NCBI RefSeq assembly: GCF_007827045.1
Contig: NZ_RPFW01000002.1
Coordinates: 1-64,000 of the forward strand
Direction: 5' to 3'
Source: Trebonia kvetii
GTDB lineage: Bacteria > Actinomycetota > Actinomycetes > Streptosporangiales > Streptosporangiaceae
Length of the DNA: 64,000 nt
The notes under the pieces are model-generated. The model was not told where the DNA came from. It worked only from the letters and a program-made list of their open reading frames with translations, and ran no database searches. Below, one piece after another: positions 8,379-15,960 of this stretch. Each line of letters starts with the position of its first letter. Within the stretch, counting starts at the first letter, position 1. The translations under genes were made by a program, and so were the position numbers.

Positions 8379-8720
8379 TTGAGCAGCCCTGCAGCCAAGT
8401 CACCCGGGTACCGGAAGTACGTCCTGCGCTGGGACGAGCGTCCGGCAGCCGGAACGTCGGAGTATGAGGCAATTCAGTCCCGCATCCTCCAGGTGTTCCG
8501 TGAGTGGAGCACGCCCGAGGGGTTCACGATCCACCAGTTCGTCATCCGTGTCGGTGACTGGGGCGGGTACATGGTCTTCGAGACCGACAACCTCGCCGAC
8601 ATCCACTTCCTGAGCACGGCCCTGGCCGGCTTCACCTTCCAGCTCGAGCCCGTGATTGACGTCATGGATGCGGTCGCTGTCGAACTGCAGGCGATGGAGT
8701 GGCGCGCCACCGTCGCGTAG
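8379..8720 (+). CDS. DUF3303-like dimeric alpha/beta-barrel protein
   Basis: A 113-aa protein: KYVLRWDERPAAGTSEYEAI, then REWSTPEGFTIHQFVIRVGD WGGYMVFETDN, then a C-terminal strand around FTFQLEPVIDVMDAV. The order of a beta strand, helix, V-R-V-G-x-WGGYM and an F-x-F-x-x-x-PV segment fits the DUF3303 family, small ferredoxin-like-fold proteins of unknown role. The TTG start at 8379 is chosen because AAAGGAG lies 6 nt upstream (8366-8372) and no ATG is available. It is probably cytoplasmic. Confidence 0.75.
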   Translation: MSSPAAKSPGYRKYVLRWDERPAAGTSEYEAIQSRILQVFREWSTPEGFTIHQFVIRVGDWGGYMVFETDNLADIHFLSTALAGFTFQLEPVIDVMDAVAVELQAMEWRATVA

Positions 8721-9230
8721 GCGGGGCTGCCAAACTCGACCTCGCCAACTGGGATCAGTTCTGGTCGTAAGACCCGGCCGTTCTGCCCGCGCCGCTCAAT
8801 GACGACAGCCCAAGTCGGCAACGACCCCGAAGGCGGAGTGTTAGGCGTCGTTCGGGGTGGCCATGGCGGCTGACCTTGCCCCCGTTCGCCGGACCCCCCC
8901 GTCAAAGCGGGGCAACCTCACTTCACGGCTCCGAGCGGCAGGGGCGATTAGAAGTAATGCCCGTGGTCTAAGCGACCCCTCATGCGCCGCTGTACGGTGA
9001 TGCCAAAGTCGCGCTCTCGGCCCGGAGGGACTGTCAAGGCAATCCTTCGCGGAAGGGCAGTCCCCATGAAAGGTGCGGGCACCGTTATGTGCATCGCCAT
9101 GGCGGCGGCCGTCGTGGCGCTGGCGTGTTACGAGACGCTTCGGTGCACAGAGGGCGAACTGGTGGCCGGGCGGGCATCCGAACTGTTGCACACTTGATCG
9201 TGGGACGGGCGCACCGGGGGAGGCGCCGCC
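8721..9230. other. Intergenic, about 510 bp, no supported gene
   Basis: A 43-codon frame at 9066-9194 has a hydrophobic centre (MCIAMAAAVVALACYETL) but no ribosome site or recognisable family. I do not call it a gene. Confidence 0.4.
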
Positions 9231-9506
9231 ATGGCCACGGACGTGAAGGTCTATAGCGTCGAGGACGCTGATCAGGAATCCAGCTCAGGCATCCCGGCCG
9301 GGACCTTCCCGGGCACGCTCGCAGGCCTGCTCGACGCGCTCGACGCCGCCAGGTACCGGAGCGCAGCCGCCGGGACGCCGATAGCGCTGGTCATCGCAGA
9401 GGGGAAGAACCGGCAGGTTATCAGGCGCTTCGAGAGTGGCCACGAGACCTGGTCGGCATCCCAGACCGACATCCGCACCAAGCAGGTGGACGGACCGTCG
9501 GACTAA
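9231..9506 (+). CDS. Hypothetical protein, 91 aa
   Basis: The frame reads MATDVKVYSVEDADQESSSG, GTLAGLLDALDAARYRSAAA, then a strand PIALVIAEGKNRQVIRRFESG. Composition and third-position GC look coding. GGGGGAGG precedes the ATG with 9 nt spacing. No family was recognised. The next feature downstream is a convergent broken oxidoreductase. Confidence 0.55.
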   Translation: MATDVKVYSVEDADQESSSGIPAGTFPGTLAGLLDALDAARYRSAAAGTPIALVIAEGKNRQVIRRFESGHETWSASQTDIRTKQVDGPSD

Positions 9507-9524
9507 AGCCGGGCGTGGCGTTGC

Positions 9525-9802
9525 GGCGGTCGGCGCCTGCTCGGCCAGCGCGACCGGATGCCACGCCGACTGCACGCTGACCGCAGTCCTCACGCCCACC
9601 CGCCGCGTGCTGCCCAGCACGTAGACGGCCAGCGTCACCGCCGACGGGCAGGTGCCGTAGGACATGAAGTGGTGCTCGGCCAGCCATACGTCATCAAAGC
9701 CGGCCCGCTCGGCCGCCACGGCAGCCCCCACCGTCGCCGCCAGCACCTCATCGTCCCTTTGCCGGGAAACCGCGCCGCCAGCAGGAACACGCCAACTCGC
9801 AT
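9525..9802 (-). pseudogene. LLM-class flavin-dependent oxidoreductase, N-terminal fragment
   Basis: The minus strand starts MRVGVFLLAARFPG in one frame, then shifts to DDEVLAATVGAAVAAERAG FDDVWLAEHHF and continues SAVTLAVYVLGSTRRV. The strand-helix start and DVWLAEHHF are characteristic of bacterial luciferase-like monooxygenases that use FMN or F420. Homology ends near 9525, leaving about 95 of 300-350 residues, with one frameshift near 9757. It is non-functional. Confidence 0.7.
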
Positions 9803-9958
9803 CCTCCTGCTGTCGCAGCAGGGCACGCGTCCCGCGGGCACTCCACGCTGCCAGGCAACCCGGGAGGGCGAGGGCGAGGACCTGGCGCGCTGAATGCTGC
9901 GCCCGGCGGGATTCGGGTGGCCGGCTCTCGCGTGCTGCGGGCGCCGTTCCCGGGATGG

Positions 9959-10573
9959 TCAGTCGTCGCCGGCTTCGTGCTCCCAGGCCTCGAGTCCTTC
10001 CTTGACGGCGAGGGCGGCGATGATGAGGGCGGCGGCGGGGTCGGCCCACCACCAGCCCAGCCAGGTGTTCAGGCCGACGCCGGCGAGGGTGGCTGCGGAG
10101 GTGAAGGCGCAGAAGGCGGTCTCGGCGGAGTCGGCGATCAGGGTGCGGTTGCCGAGCGCCCGCCCGGTGCGCCGCTTGGCGATCGCGAGGGCAGGCATGA
10201 CGAGCAGGGCGGCGCCGGCCACCGCCAGGCCCGTCGTGGACTGCCCGGGGCGGGCGTGGGTGGCCAGGTCGCGGATGCCCTCGGCGGCCAGGTAGAGGGC
10301 CAGGGCGAAGAAGGTAACGCCGATCAGCCGGACCGCGCGGGACTCGCGTTCCTGTCCTCGATCCTGTCCTCGTAGCTGCCAGACGACGATGGTGGCGGCG
10401 AAGAGCTCGATCACGGAGTCCAGGCCGAACCCGGTCAGGGCGATGGAGGAGGCCAGGATCCCGGCGGTGACGGCGACGGCGGCCTCGGCCGTCATCCAGG
10501 CCATGCTGGCGTACTCCAGCGCGTAGCCGCGGCGGCGCAGCCGGTCCCGGCCGGCCGCCTCGGTCGTGCTCAC
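9959..10573 (-). CDS. Cation diffusion facilitator-type metal transporter
   Basis: A 204-aa membrane protein with about six hydrophobic helices. The conserved CDF metal-site helix is visible as SSIALTGFGLDSVIELFAAT (helix II) and ADSAETAFCAFTSAATLAGV (helix V). It lacks the cytoplasmic C-terminal domain of full CDF proteins, as in several short actinobacterial members. The GTG at 10573 overlaps the stop of the ArsR-type regulator (GTGA), so they form one transcription unit. With a CmtR-like sensor, the likely role is efflux of a thiophilic divalent metal such as Cd or Zn. Confidence 0.85.
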   Translation of the reverse strand: MSTTEAAGRDRLRRRGYALEYASMAWMTAEAAVAVTAGILASSIALTGFGLDSVIELFAATIVVWQLRGQDRGQERESRAVRLIGVTFFALALYLAAEGIRDLATHARPGQSTTGLAVAGAALLVMPALAIAKRRTGRALGNRTLIADSAETAFCAFTSAATLAGVGLNTWLGWWWADPAAALIIAALAVKEGLEAWEHEAGDD

Positions 10574-10917
10574 CGGGCCTGCCCGTAGCGGGGGCACAGC
10601 GCGACCGCGTTGCCGGTCGCGGACAGCACCGCCTCGGCCGCGGTGAAGAGCTCCAGCAGCGCGGGCTGGGCGAGGGAGTAGACCGAGGCCCGCCCGGCGG
10701 CGCGAACGGTGACCAGCCCGCAGTCGCGCAGGCAGGCCAGGTGCTTGGAGACCGTGGACTGGGCCAGGCCGAGCGGCGCGGTCAGGTCGACCACCCGTGC
10801 GTCCCCGCCGGCGAGCTGGCGCAGGATCGCCAGCCGGGCCGGGTCGCCCAGCGAGCGGAACAGCGCCGACGCGGCCCGAAGGTCGGGCCGGGACTCCGCA
10901 CCGGCTATCATCGTCAT
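10570..10917 (-). CDS. ArsR/SmtB metal-responsive repressor, CmtR-like
   Basis: A 115-aa winged-helix repressor: FRSLGDPARLAILRQLAGG, then the recognition region LGLAQSTVSKHLACLRDCGL. The Cys-x3-Cys pair in the recognition-helix region (LACLRDCGLV) plus a C-terminal Cys (VALCPRYGQ) copies the three-cysteine Cd/Pb site of mycobacterial CmtR. It overlaps the CDF transporter gene by 4 bp and should repress it until metal binds. ATGs at 10917 and 10911 are both possible. No ribosome site is visible, so the mRNA may be nearly leaderless. Confidence 0.88.
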   Translation of the reverse strand: MTMIAGAESRPDLRAASALFRSLGDPARLAILRQLAGGDARVVDLTAPLGLAQSTVSKHLACLRDCGLVTVRAAGRASVYSLAQPALLELFTAAEAVLSATGNAVALCPRYGQAR

Positions 10918-11085
10918 GGGACGATGCTATCGCACTTAAGGAATGAAAACGAGGAACGGCTCCCGGCCCCTGCGACCGACGGGCGGGAGGGCGCAGCCGA
11001 AGACGGCAGCACGCGTCGGCGGGCACTTGCAGGCCGGCTCCCAGGGCATTGGCGGCCTGGGTCGGAGCTGCGCCGACCCGGCCCC

Positions 11086-11589
11086 TCAGCTGCCGGCCGG
11101 CTCCCCGCAGGCGCACTGCGCGCAGGTGCCCAGGATCTCCAGGGTGTGTGTGACGTCCACGAACCCGTGGCTGCCGGCCACCTGTGCCGCCCATCGCTCG
11201 GCGTCTTGTCCCTCAACTTCAACAGTCCGCCCGCATTGCCGGCAGACCAGATGGTGGTGGTGGTGCCCGGTGCCGCAGCGGCGGTACAGAGTCTCGCCGT
11301 CCTCGCCGCGCAGGGCGTCGATCTCGCCGTTGTCAGCGAGAGCGCGCAGCTGCGTGTAGACCGTGGTGAGCCCGACGTTCTCGCCCCGTGTCCGCAGTTC
11401 GGTGAAGAGATCCTGGGCCGAGCGGAACCCGTCGGACTCGTCGAGGACGGCGGCGAGAGCACGTTTCTGCCGCGTCGAGCGCTCCTGGGACGCTCGCGGC
11501 GAGCCACCGGAGCCGCCAGGGCCGTTGTCCAGCAGTGCGGGCGCCCCGGCTTCAGTGCCCGTCAAGCGCGGCGTAGGTGTTCCCGTCAT
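11086..11589 (-). CDS. zur: Fur-family zinc uptake regulator Zur
   Basis: A 167-aa Fur-superfamily repressor. The winged helix (TRQKRALAAVLDESDGFRSA, LTTVYTQLRALADNGEI) is followed by the metal domain TGHHHHHLVCRQCGRTVEVE and a C-terminal CAQC. These give the two CxxC structural zinc motifs, the His cluster and the upstream Cys (YRRCG), all as in actinobacterial Zur. The genes around it (znu operon, CDF transporter) support zinc rather than iron. The ATG at 11589 is preceded by a G-run; ATGs up to 11625 are alternatives. It reads toward the CmtR-CDF pair, 168 bp downstream. Confidence 0.9.
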   Translation of the reverse strand: MTGTPTPRLTGTEAGAPALLDNGPGGSGGSPRASQERSTRQKRALAAVLDESDGFRSAQDLFTELRTRGENVGLTTVYTQLRALADNGEIDALRGEDGETLYRRCGTGHHHHHLVCRQCGRTVEVEGQDAERWAAQVAGSHGFVDVTHTLEILGTCAQCACGEPAGS

Positions 11590-11660
11590 CCCCCCAGTCA
11601 ACATGACCATCACGCGGGACGGCAACGCTGGCGCCGGCGGCGCAAAGACGGCTGCGCTAG

Positions 11661-11864
11661 GCAGGCCAGCGGCACACTGCCAGGCGGCGGGCCAGCAGTC
11701 TGCTCATCAGCGCTCGGCACCCGGTGAGCATCGGCGACATCGCCGAGCGCATTCCGGGCGTGCCGCGCACCTCGGCCTGCCCGCACCTGACCGGCCTGGA
11801 GGCAGCCGGGATCGTCAGGCGGGTGACCGGGTACCACCACCTGCTGTTCCCCAGCTGCGGGTAG
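11661..11864 (+). pseudogene. Possible winged-helix regulator remnant
   Basis: An open frame without an ATG between stops at 11658 and 11862 reads SLLISARHPVSIGDIAERI, then a GLEAAGIVRRVTGYHHLLF wing-like end. This pattern (helix, I-x-D-I-A, L-x-x-L-E-x-A-G-I-V-R) is that of an ArsR-type winged helix. It is antisense to nothing else and lies between the two zur genes. It is too short to be functional and could be coincidental. Confidence 0.3.
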
Positions 11865-11941
11865 CCGTGACGCCGGGCGATTACCCGGGTGCCGCGAAGC
11901 CCCGTGTGACCGGCCCGGGCGAGCGGGGCCAGGCAGGGCAT

Positions 11942-12415
11942 TCACGGCAGAGCCTGGCCGCGCCCCGCGCTAGGCGGCGCGGATGCCGCACAGTCAGCGC
12001 AGGTACCGAAGAACTCTGCGATGGGAGCGATCCCGGTGAAGCCATGCGCCCTGCCCACGCGTGCTGCCCATTCCTCCAGCACCGCCCCGGGCACCTCCAC
12101 CGTCCGGCCGTATCGCCGGCACACCAGGTGATGGTGGTGCTCCCTGGTGCCGCAGGCACGGTAAATAGTCTGCCCGCCCCAGTCCCGCACCGCGTCCACG
12201 GCACCTTCGTCCGCCAGCGCGTGCAGCGTCCGGTACACCGTGGCGAGCCCGATCCGGTGACCGGCCGATCTCAGCCGGGCATGCAGATCCTGGGCGCTGA
12301 GGAACGTGCCCGCCTCGGCCAGCGCCTGCCTGATCATGTCCTGCCGAACGGTCACCGGGACCCGCCGCCGTACGGTGCCTGCACGCGGGGTCCAGCGGGG
12401 CGCACCGGCCGGCAC
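11942..12415 (-). CDS. Zur/Fur paralogue with altered structural zinc site
   Basis: A 157-aa Fur-family protein, clearly paralogous to Zur at 11086-11589: LSAQDLHARLRSAG, GLATVYRTLHALADEGAV, then REHHHHLVCRRYGRTVEV and a C-terminal CADC. The first CxxC has become C-R-R-Y, so one of four structural zinc ligands is missing. The sensing His cluster, upstream Cys (YRACG) and later His (RAHGF) are kept. The GTG at 12415 starts 5 nt after the stop of the upstream hypothetical gene, so they are co-transcribed. It may act as a divergent sensor or be losing function. Confidence 0.85.
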   Translation of the reverse strand: MPAGAPRWTPRAGTVRRRVPVTVRQDMIRQALAEAGTFLSAQDLHARLRSAGHRIGLATVYRTLHALADEGAVDAVRDWGGQTIYRACGTREHHHHLVCRRYGRTVEVPGAVLEEWAARVGRAHGFTGIAPIAEFFGTCADCAASAPPSAGRGQALP

Positions 12416-12420
12416 AGGTG

Positions 12421-12810
12421 TCAGCAGCCGACCAGCTGCGGGCTCTGGCTGAGGATCTGCGCCCGGGGCGACGCGAACTCCGGGTAAGCCCCTCCGGGCG
12501 CGCCGGGAGCGAAAACCGTAACGCGGTGGCAGTTCCGGAATGCCAGCCGGACACCGAAATTCCGCTCCGGCGCGCCCCGCATCGCGTCAATGGCCAGGGC
12601 CCGCAGCAGCTGCCTGCGCGCCGCATCATCCGGCGGGGGCACCAGGTTGCCGGCGAAGTCCTGGCTGCTGGACGGCAGCCGTTCGGCCAGGCCGCTGATC
12701 ACCGGCCACGCACGGGGCGGCAGCGTGCGCGCGCATGCGATGAACTGCTCGTCATCTACCTCGCCGGCACTCGCCTGCTCCGGCAGGCCCGCCGGGCCCG
12801 TCAACAACAT
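12421..12810 (-). CDS. Conserved-looking hypothetical protein in a Zur-type operon
   Basis: A 129-aa protein: DDEQFIACARTLPPRAWPVI, LPSSSQDFAGNLVPPPDDAA, RNFGVRLAFRNCHRVTVFAP, ending around FASPRAQILSQSPQLVGC. I recognise no named family. It is acidic to neutral, without membrane segments, and has coding-type composition. AGAAGGGA lies upstream of the ATG at 12810. It is the first gene of a two-gene operon with the Zur paralogue. A perfect Zur-type palindrome lies 138 bp upstream, so zinc control is likely. Confidence 0.7.
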   Translation of the reverse strand: MLLTGPAGLPEQASAGEVDDEQFIACARTLPPRAWPVISGLAERLPSSSQDFAGNLVPPPDDAARRQLLRALAIDAMRGAPERNFGVRLAFRNCHRVTVFAPGAPGGAYPEFASPRAQILSQSPQLVGC

Positions 12811-12947
12811 GCCCGCAATCCCTTCTCACTGTCATGGCCCTGCGCCTGTTGCCGCCCGTCCCGGCAGCCCGGTGGCGTCCGCCGCGGCAACCTGCCGGAA
12901 TCGCTTGACCACTGCCAGCCACGGCGCAACGCTCAGGCATCCTGACA

Positions 12948-12962
12948 TGAAAACCGTTTTCA
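12948..12962. promoter_or_regulatory. Zur box (perfect palindrome)
   Basis: TGAAAACCGTTTTCA is a perfect 7-1-7 palindrome. It has the length, spacing and outer bases of the actinobacterial Zur box (TGAAAATGATTTTCA type). It lies in the divergent region between the hypothetical-zur2 operon (minus) and znuA (plus), flanked by zinc genes on both sides. Which transcript it controls cannot be told from sequence; it is nearer to the minus-strand operon. Confidence 0.75.
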
Positions 12963-13095
12963 GTCTAGGGAGGTTGGGTGCGAGGCAGCCAGCCGCCGGG
13001 GTGCGGAGAGGGCGCCACGGCGACGGCCGGGACGGCACGGCGCGAGAGCGGCCGCGGTGAGGAACCGGACGAGACCGGCGAATCGCCGACTTTAC

Positions 13096-13141
13096 TTGCA
13101 TCGGGAACGGATACCGATTAGGTTACTGACAATGAATCCCG
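13096..13141 (+). promoter_or_regulatory. Probable znu promoter with a weak second Zur-like site
   Basis: -35 TTGCAT (13096-13101), a 17-bp gap and -10 TAGGTT (13119-13124) precede TGACAATGAATCCCG at 13127-13141. The last site agrees with the Zur consensus at roughly 10 of 15 positions and would cover the transcription start. A repressor bound there would block initiation of znuA. Confidence 0.4.
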
Positions 13142-13184
13142 ATAAGACGGCCTGGCCGTGCTGCGACGATGGGAGCCGTCACCT

Positions 13185-14138
13185 ATGAACTTCGGGCGCT
13201 TGACGAGGGGCTGCCTGCCGGGCAGGGTCCAGCGCGCGGGCGCGCTGGCCGCGGCCATCGCAGCGGCGGCCAGCCTCGCGGCCTGCGGGGGATCGCCGTC
13301 AGCGGCGGCGGCGTCCGGCGGAAACGTCCTGCAGGTGGTGGTGGCCGAGAACGACTGGGGCTCGATCGCCGCCCAGGTAGGCGGCAAGTACGTCCACGTG
13401 ACCAGCATCATCGTCAACCCCAACGCTGACCCGCATGTCTACGAGCCGACGCCGGCCGACGGCCGGACCGTCGCCACGGCCAGCCTGGTCTGGTACAACG
13501 GCATCGGCTACGACGACTGGATGCCCAAGCTGCTGTCGGCGGACCCGGGGAACCGGACCGTGCTCAGCGTCGGCCAGGTCGTCGGGGTAGCCGGCGGCGG
13601 GAACCCGCACCGCTGGTACAACCCGGCCGATACCCAGAAGGTCATCGCCGCCTACGTGGCTGACCTGGCCAAGCTCGACCCGGCGCACGCAGCCTACTTC
13701 CGGGCGCGGGCCGCCCAGTTCAACAGCGTCGGCCTGAAGGCCTACAACGACGAGATCGCCCTGATCAAGTCGAAGTACGCGGGCACGCCGGTCGGTGCGT
13801 CGGAGTCGATCTTCGCGATGCTGGCCCCGGCCCTGGGGCTGAACCTGATCACCCCCTCCTCGTTCCTGAAGGCGATCAGCGAGGGCACCGACGTGTCCGC
13901 CGCGGACAAGGCGACCATCGACCACCAGATCAAGGGCCGCCTGATCAAGGTGTACGTATACAACAGCCAGAACACCACGCCCGACGTCCAGGCCCAGCTG
14001 GCCGAGTGCAAGGCCGAAGGCATCCCGACCGCGACGATCACCGAGACCCTTGTTCCGGCTACCGCCACGTACGAGGCCTGGCAGACCCGCCAGCTCGACG
14101 GGATCGCCGCGGCCCTGGCTAAGGCGACCGGCCGGTGA
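13185..14138 (+). CDS. znuA: Zinc ABC transporter substrate-binding lipoprotein ZnuA
   Basis: A 317-aa exported binding protein of the cluster 9 (ZnuA/TroA) family. The N-terminus has a basic region, a hydrophobic stretch and the lipobox SLAAC, so it is lipid-anchored outside the membrane. Metal ligands are visible as NADPHVYEP (first His) and GGNPHRWYNP (second His), with a later SESIFAML acidic region. The His-rich loop of some ZnuA proteins is absent. The ATG at 13185 places the signal peptide correctly. The stop overlaps the GTG of the ATPase gene, and two Zur-like sites lie upstream. Confidence 0.93.
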   Translation: MNFGRLTRGCLPGRVQRAGALAAAIAAAASLAACGGSPSAAAASGGNVLQVVVAENDWGSIAAQVGGKYVHVTSIIVNPNADPHVYEPTPADGRTVATASLVWYNGIGYDDWMPKLLSADPGNRTVLSVGQVVGVAGGGNPHRWYNPADTQKVIAAYVADLAKLDPAHAAYFRARAAQFNSVGLKAYNDEIALIKSKYAGTPVGASESIFAMLAPALGLNLITPSSFLKAISEGTDVSAADKATIDHQIKGRLIKVYVYNSQNTTPDVQAQLAECKAEGIPTATITETLVPATATYEAWQTRQLDGIAAALAKATGR

Positions 14139-15028
14139 GTCCCGAGCAGGTGTCCCTGGCTCAGCCACCGAACGGCCGGCCGCCAGCGGCGCCGGCCCCC
14201 GCGGTGACCGCGCGGGGCGCGGCGATCGCCGTCGGGGGCCGGATGCTATGGAGCGGCGTGGACCTGGACGTGCCGGCCGGCGAGTTCGTGGCCATCCTCG
14301 GGCCGAACGGGGTCGGCAAGTCCACCCTGGTCAAGGCCGTCCTGGGCCTGCTGCCCCTGGCTGCCGGGCAGCTGTCCGTCCTTGGCCGGCCGCCGGGCAA
14401 GGCCAGCCACCGGATCGGCTACCTGCCCCAGCGGCGCAGCTTCGACCCGGGACTGCGGGTCCGCGGGATAGACGTGGTCCGCTGCGGCCTGGACGGCGAC
14501 CGGTGGGGGCTGCCGTTCCCCGGCGCCGCCCGGTTCTCGGCCCGCGCCCGCCGCGCTGCCGCGCGGGTCGACGACGTCATAGGCCTGGTCGGCGCGGGCG
14601 CCTACGCCCAGCGCCCCGTCGGGCAGGTCTCCGGCGGCGAGCAGCAGCGCCTGCTGATCGCCCAGGCGCTGGCCCGCCAGCCTGAGCTGCTTGTCCTCGA
14701 CGAGCCGCTCGACAGCCTGGACCTGCCCAACCAGGCCGCCGTCGCCGCGCTGATCGCCCGGATCAGCCGGGCCGAGCAGGTCACCGTGCTGATGGTCGCC
14801 CACGACGTCAACCCGATCCTGCCCTATCTCGACAAGGTCATCTACATAGCCGCCGGGGGGGCCGTGTCGGGGAGCCCGGCCGATGTCATCACCAGCACCA
14901 CCCTCACCCGCCTGTACGGCACCCCCATCGAGGTTCTCCGCACCTCCGACGGGCGCCTCGTGGTGGTCGGCCAGCCCGAAGCTCCCGCGGTGCACACCGA
15001 CCGCCATACCGGGATCCCGCGCCCGTGA
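14135..15028 (+). CDS. znuC: Zinc ABC transporter ATP-binding protein ZnuC
   Basis: A 297-aa ABC ATPase with Walker A GPNGVGKST (about residue 52), a Q-loop near YLPQRRSF, signature QVSGGEQQR and Walker B LLVLDEPLDSLD followed by the switch His in MVAHDV. It powers metal import through the two permeases encoded next. The GTG start overlaps the znuA stop (GTGA) and its own stop overlaps the next GTG, so translation of the operon is coupled. Confidence 0.93.
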   Translation: MSPEQVSLAQPPNGRPPAAPAPAVTARGAAIAVGGRMLWSGVDLDVPAGEFVAILGPNGVGKSTLVKAVLGLLPLAAGQLSVLGRPPGKASHRIGYLPQRRSFDPGLRVRGIDVVRCGLDGDRWGLPFPGAARFSARARRAAARVDDVIGLVGAGAYAQRPVGQVSGGEQQRLLIAQALARQPELLVLDEPLDSLDLPNQAAVAALIARISRAEQVTVLMVAHDVNPILPYLDKVIYIAAGGAVSGSPADVITSTTLTRLYGTPIEVLRTSDGRLVVVGQPEAPAVHTDRHTGIPRP

Positions 15029-15960
15029 GCGCCGGCGCCGCAGCGCCCGGAAGTCCGGGGGCGTCGCTGACCTGGAACCTGTGGTCCGACATCACCCAGG
15101 TCCTGACGTTCCACTTCATGGTCAACGCGGTGCAGGCCGGGACCATCATCGCCGTCGCCGCCGGGGTGATCGGCTGGTTCATGATCTTGCGCCGCCAGAG
15201 CTTCGCCGGGCACACCCTCGCCGTCGTCGCCTTCCCCGGCGCGTCCGGGGCGATCTGGCTCGGGCTGCCTGCCGCTGCGGGCTACTTCGGCTTCTGCACG
15301 GCCGCCGCCCTGTTCATCACCGCCACTCCCCGCAGCCATGGCGGTGCCGGCTTCTCGCAGGAGTCCGCGGTGATCGGCACCGTCCAGGCCTTCGCGCTGG
15401 CGTGCGGGTTCCTGTTCGTCAGCCTCTACAAGGGCTTCCTCGACGGGATCACGAGCCTGCTGTTCGGCAGCTTTCTCGGCATCAGCGACAGCCAGGTCCT
15501 CACCCTGCTCATCGCCGCTGTCGCTGCTCTTGCCGTGCTGGCCGTCATCGGCCGGCCCTTGTTCTTCGCGTCCATCGACCCGGCCGTCTCCGCGGCCCGG
15601 GGCGTGCCCGTCCGCGCCCTGTCCGTGATCTTCCTGCTCCTGCTCGGGATAGCCGCAGCCGAGGTCAGCCAGATCACCGGCGCCCTGCTGGTCTTCGCCT
15701 TGCTCGTCATGCCCGCCGCCGCCGCCCAGCAGCTCACCACCCGCCCCGCCCTCAGCCTGTCACTGACCGTGGTGATCGCCCTGGCGATCACCTGGCTGGG
15801 GCTCGGGGTCGCCTACTTCTCCGTCTACCCGGTCGGGTTCTTCATCACCACTTTCGGCTTCGCCGCCTACGCCCTGGCCGTCGCCGCCCGCCAGGCCGCC
15901 GGCCGGCTCGCCCGCCGCACGCGGCCCGCCGCCATCGCAGGGAGCGCACGAGCATGGTGA
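15025..15960 (+). CDS. znuB: Zinc ABC transporter permease (first of two)
   Basis: A 311-aa integral membrane protein of the ABC-3 family with about eight hydrophobic helices. Characteristic stretches are GWFMILRRQSFAGHTLA (the coupling region after helix 2), FFASIDPAVSAARGVPVRAL and LLVFALLVMPAAAAQQLT. A cytoplasmic N-terminal extension is short. It starts by GTG overlap with znuC. The adjacent, related permease suggests the channel is a heterodimer rather than the homodimer of E. coli ZnuB. Confidence 0.92.
   Translation: MSAGAAAPGSPGASLTWNLWSDITQVLTFHFMVNAVQAGTIIAVAAGVIGWFMILRRQSFAGHTLAVVAFPGASGAIWLGLPAAAGYFGFCTAAALFITATPRSHGGAGFSQESAVIGTVQAFALACGFLFVSLYKGFLDGITSLLFGSFLGISDSQVLTLLIAAVAALAVLAVIGRPLFFASIDPAVSAARGVPVRALSVIFLLLLGIAAAEVSQITGALLVFALLVMPAAAAQQLTTRPALSLSLTVVIALAITWLGLGVAYFSVYPVGFFITTFGFAAYALAVAARQAAGRLARRTRPAAIAGSARAW

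Noticed and set aside
9066..9194. 43-codon hydrophobic small protein
   Set aside because: No ribosome site, family or conservation signal; composition alone is not enough.
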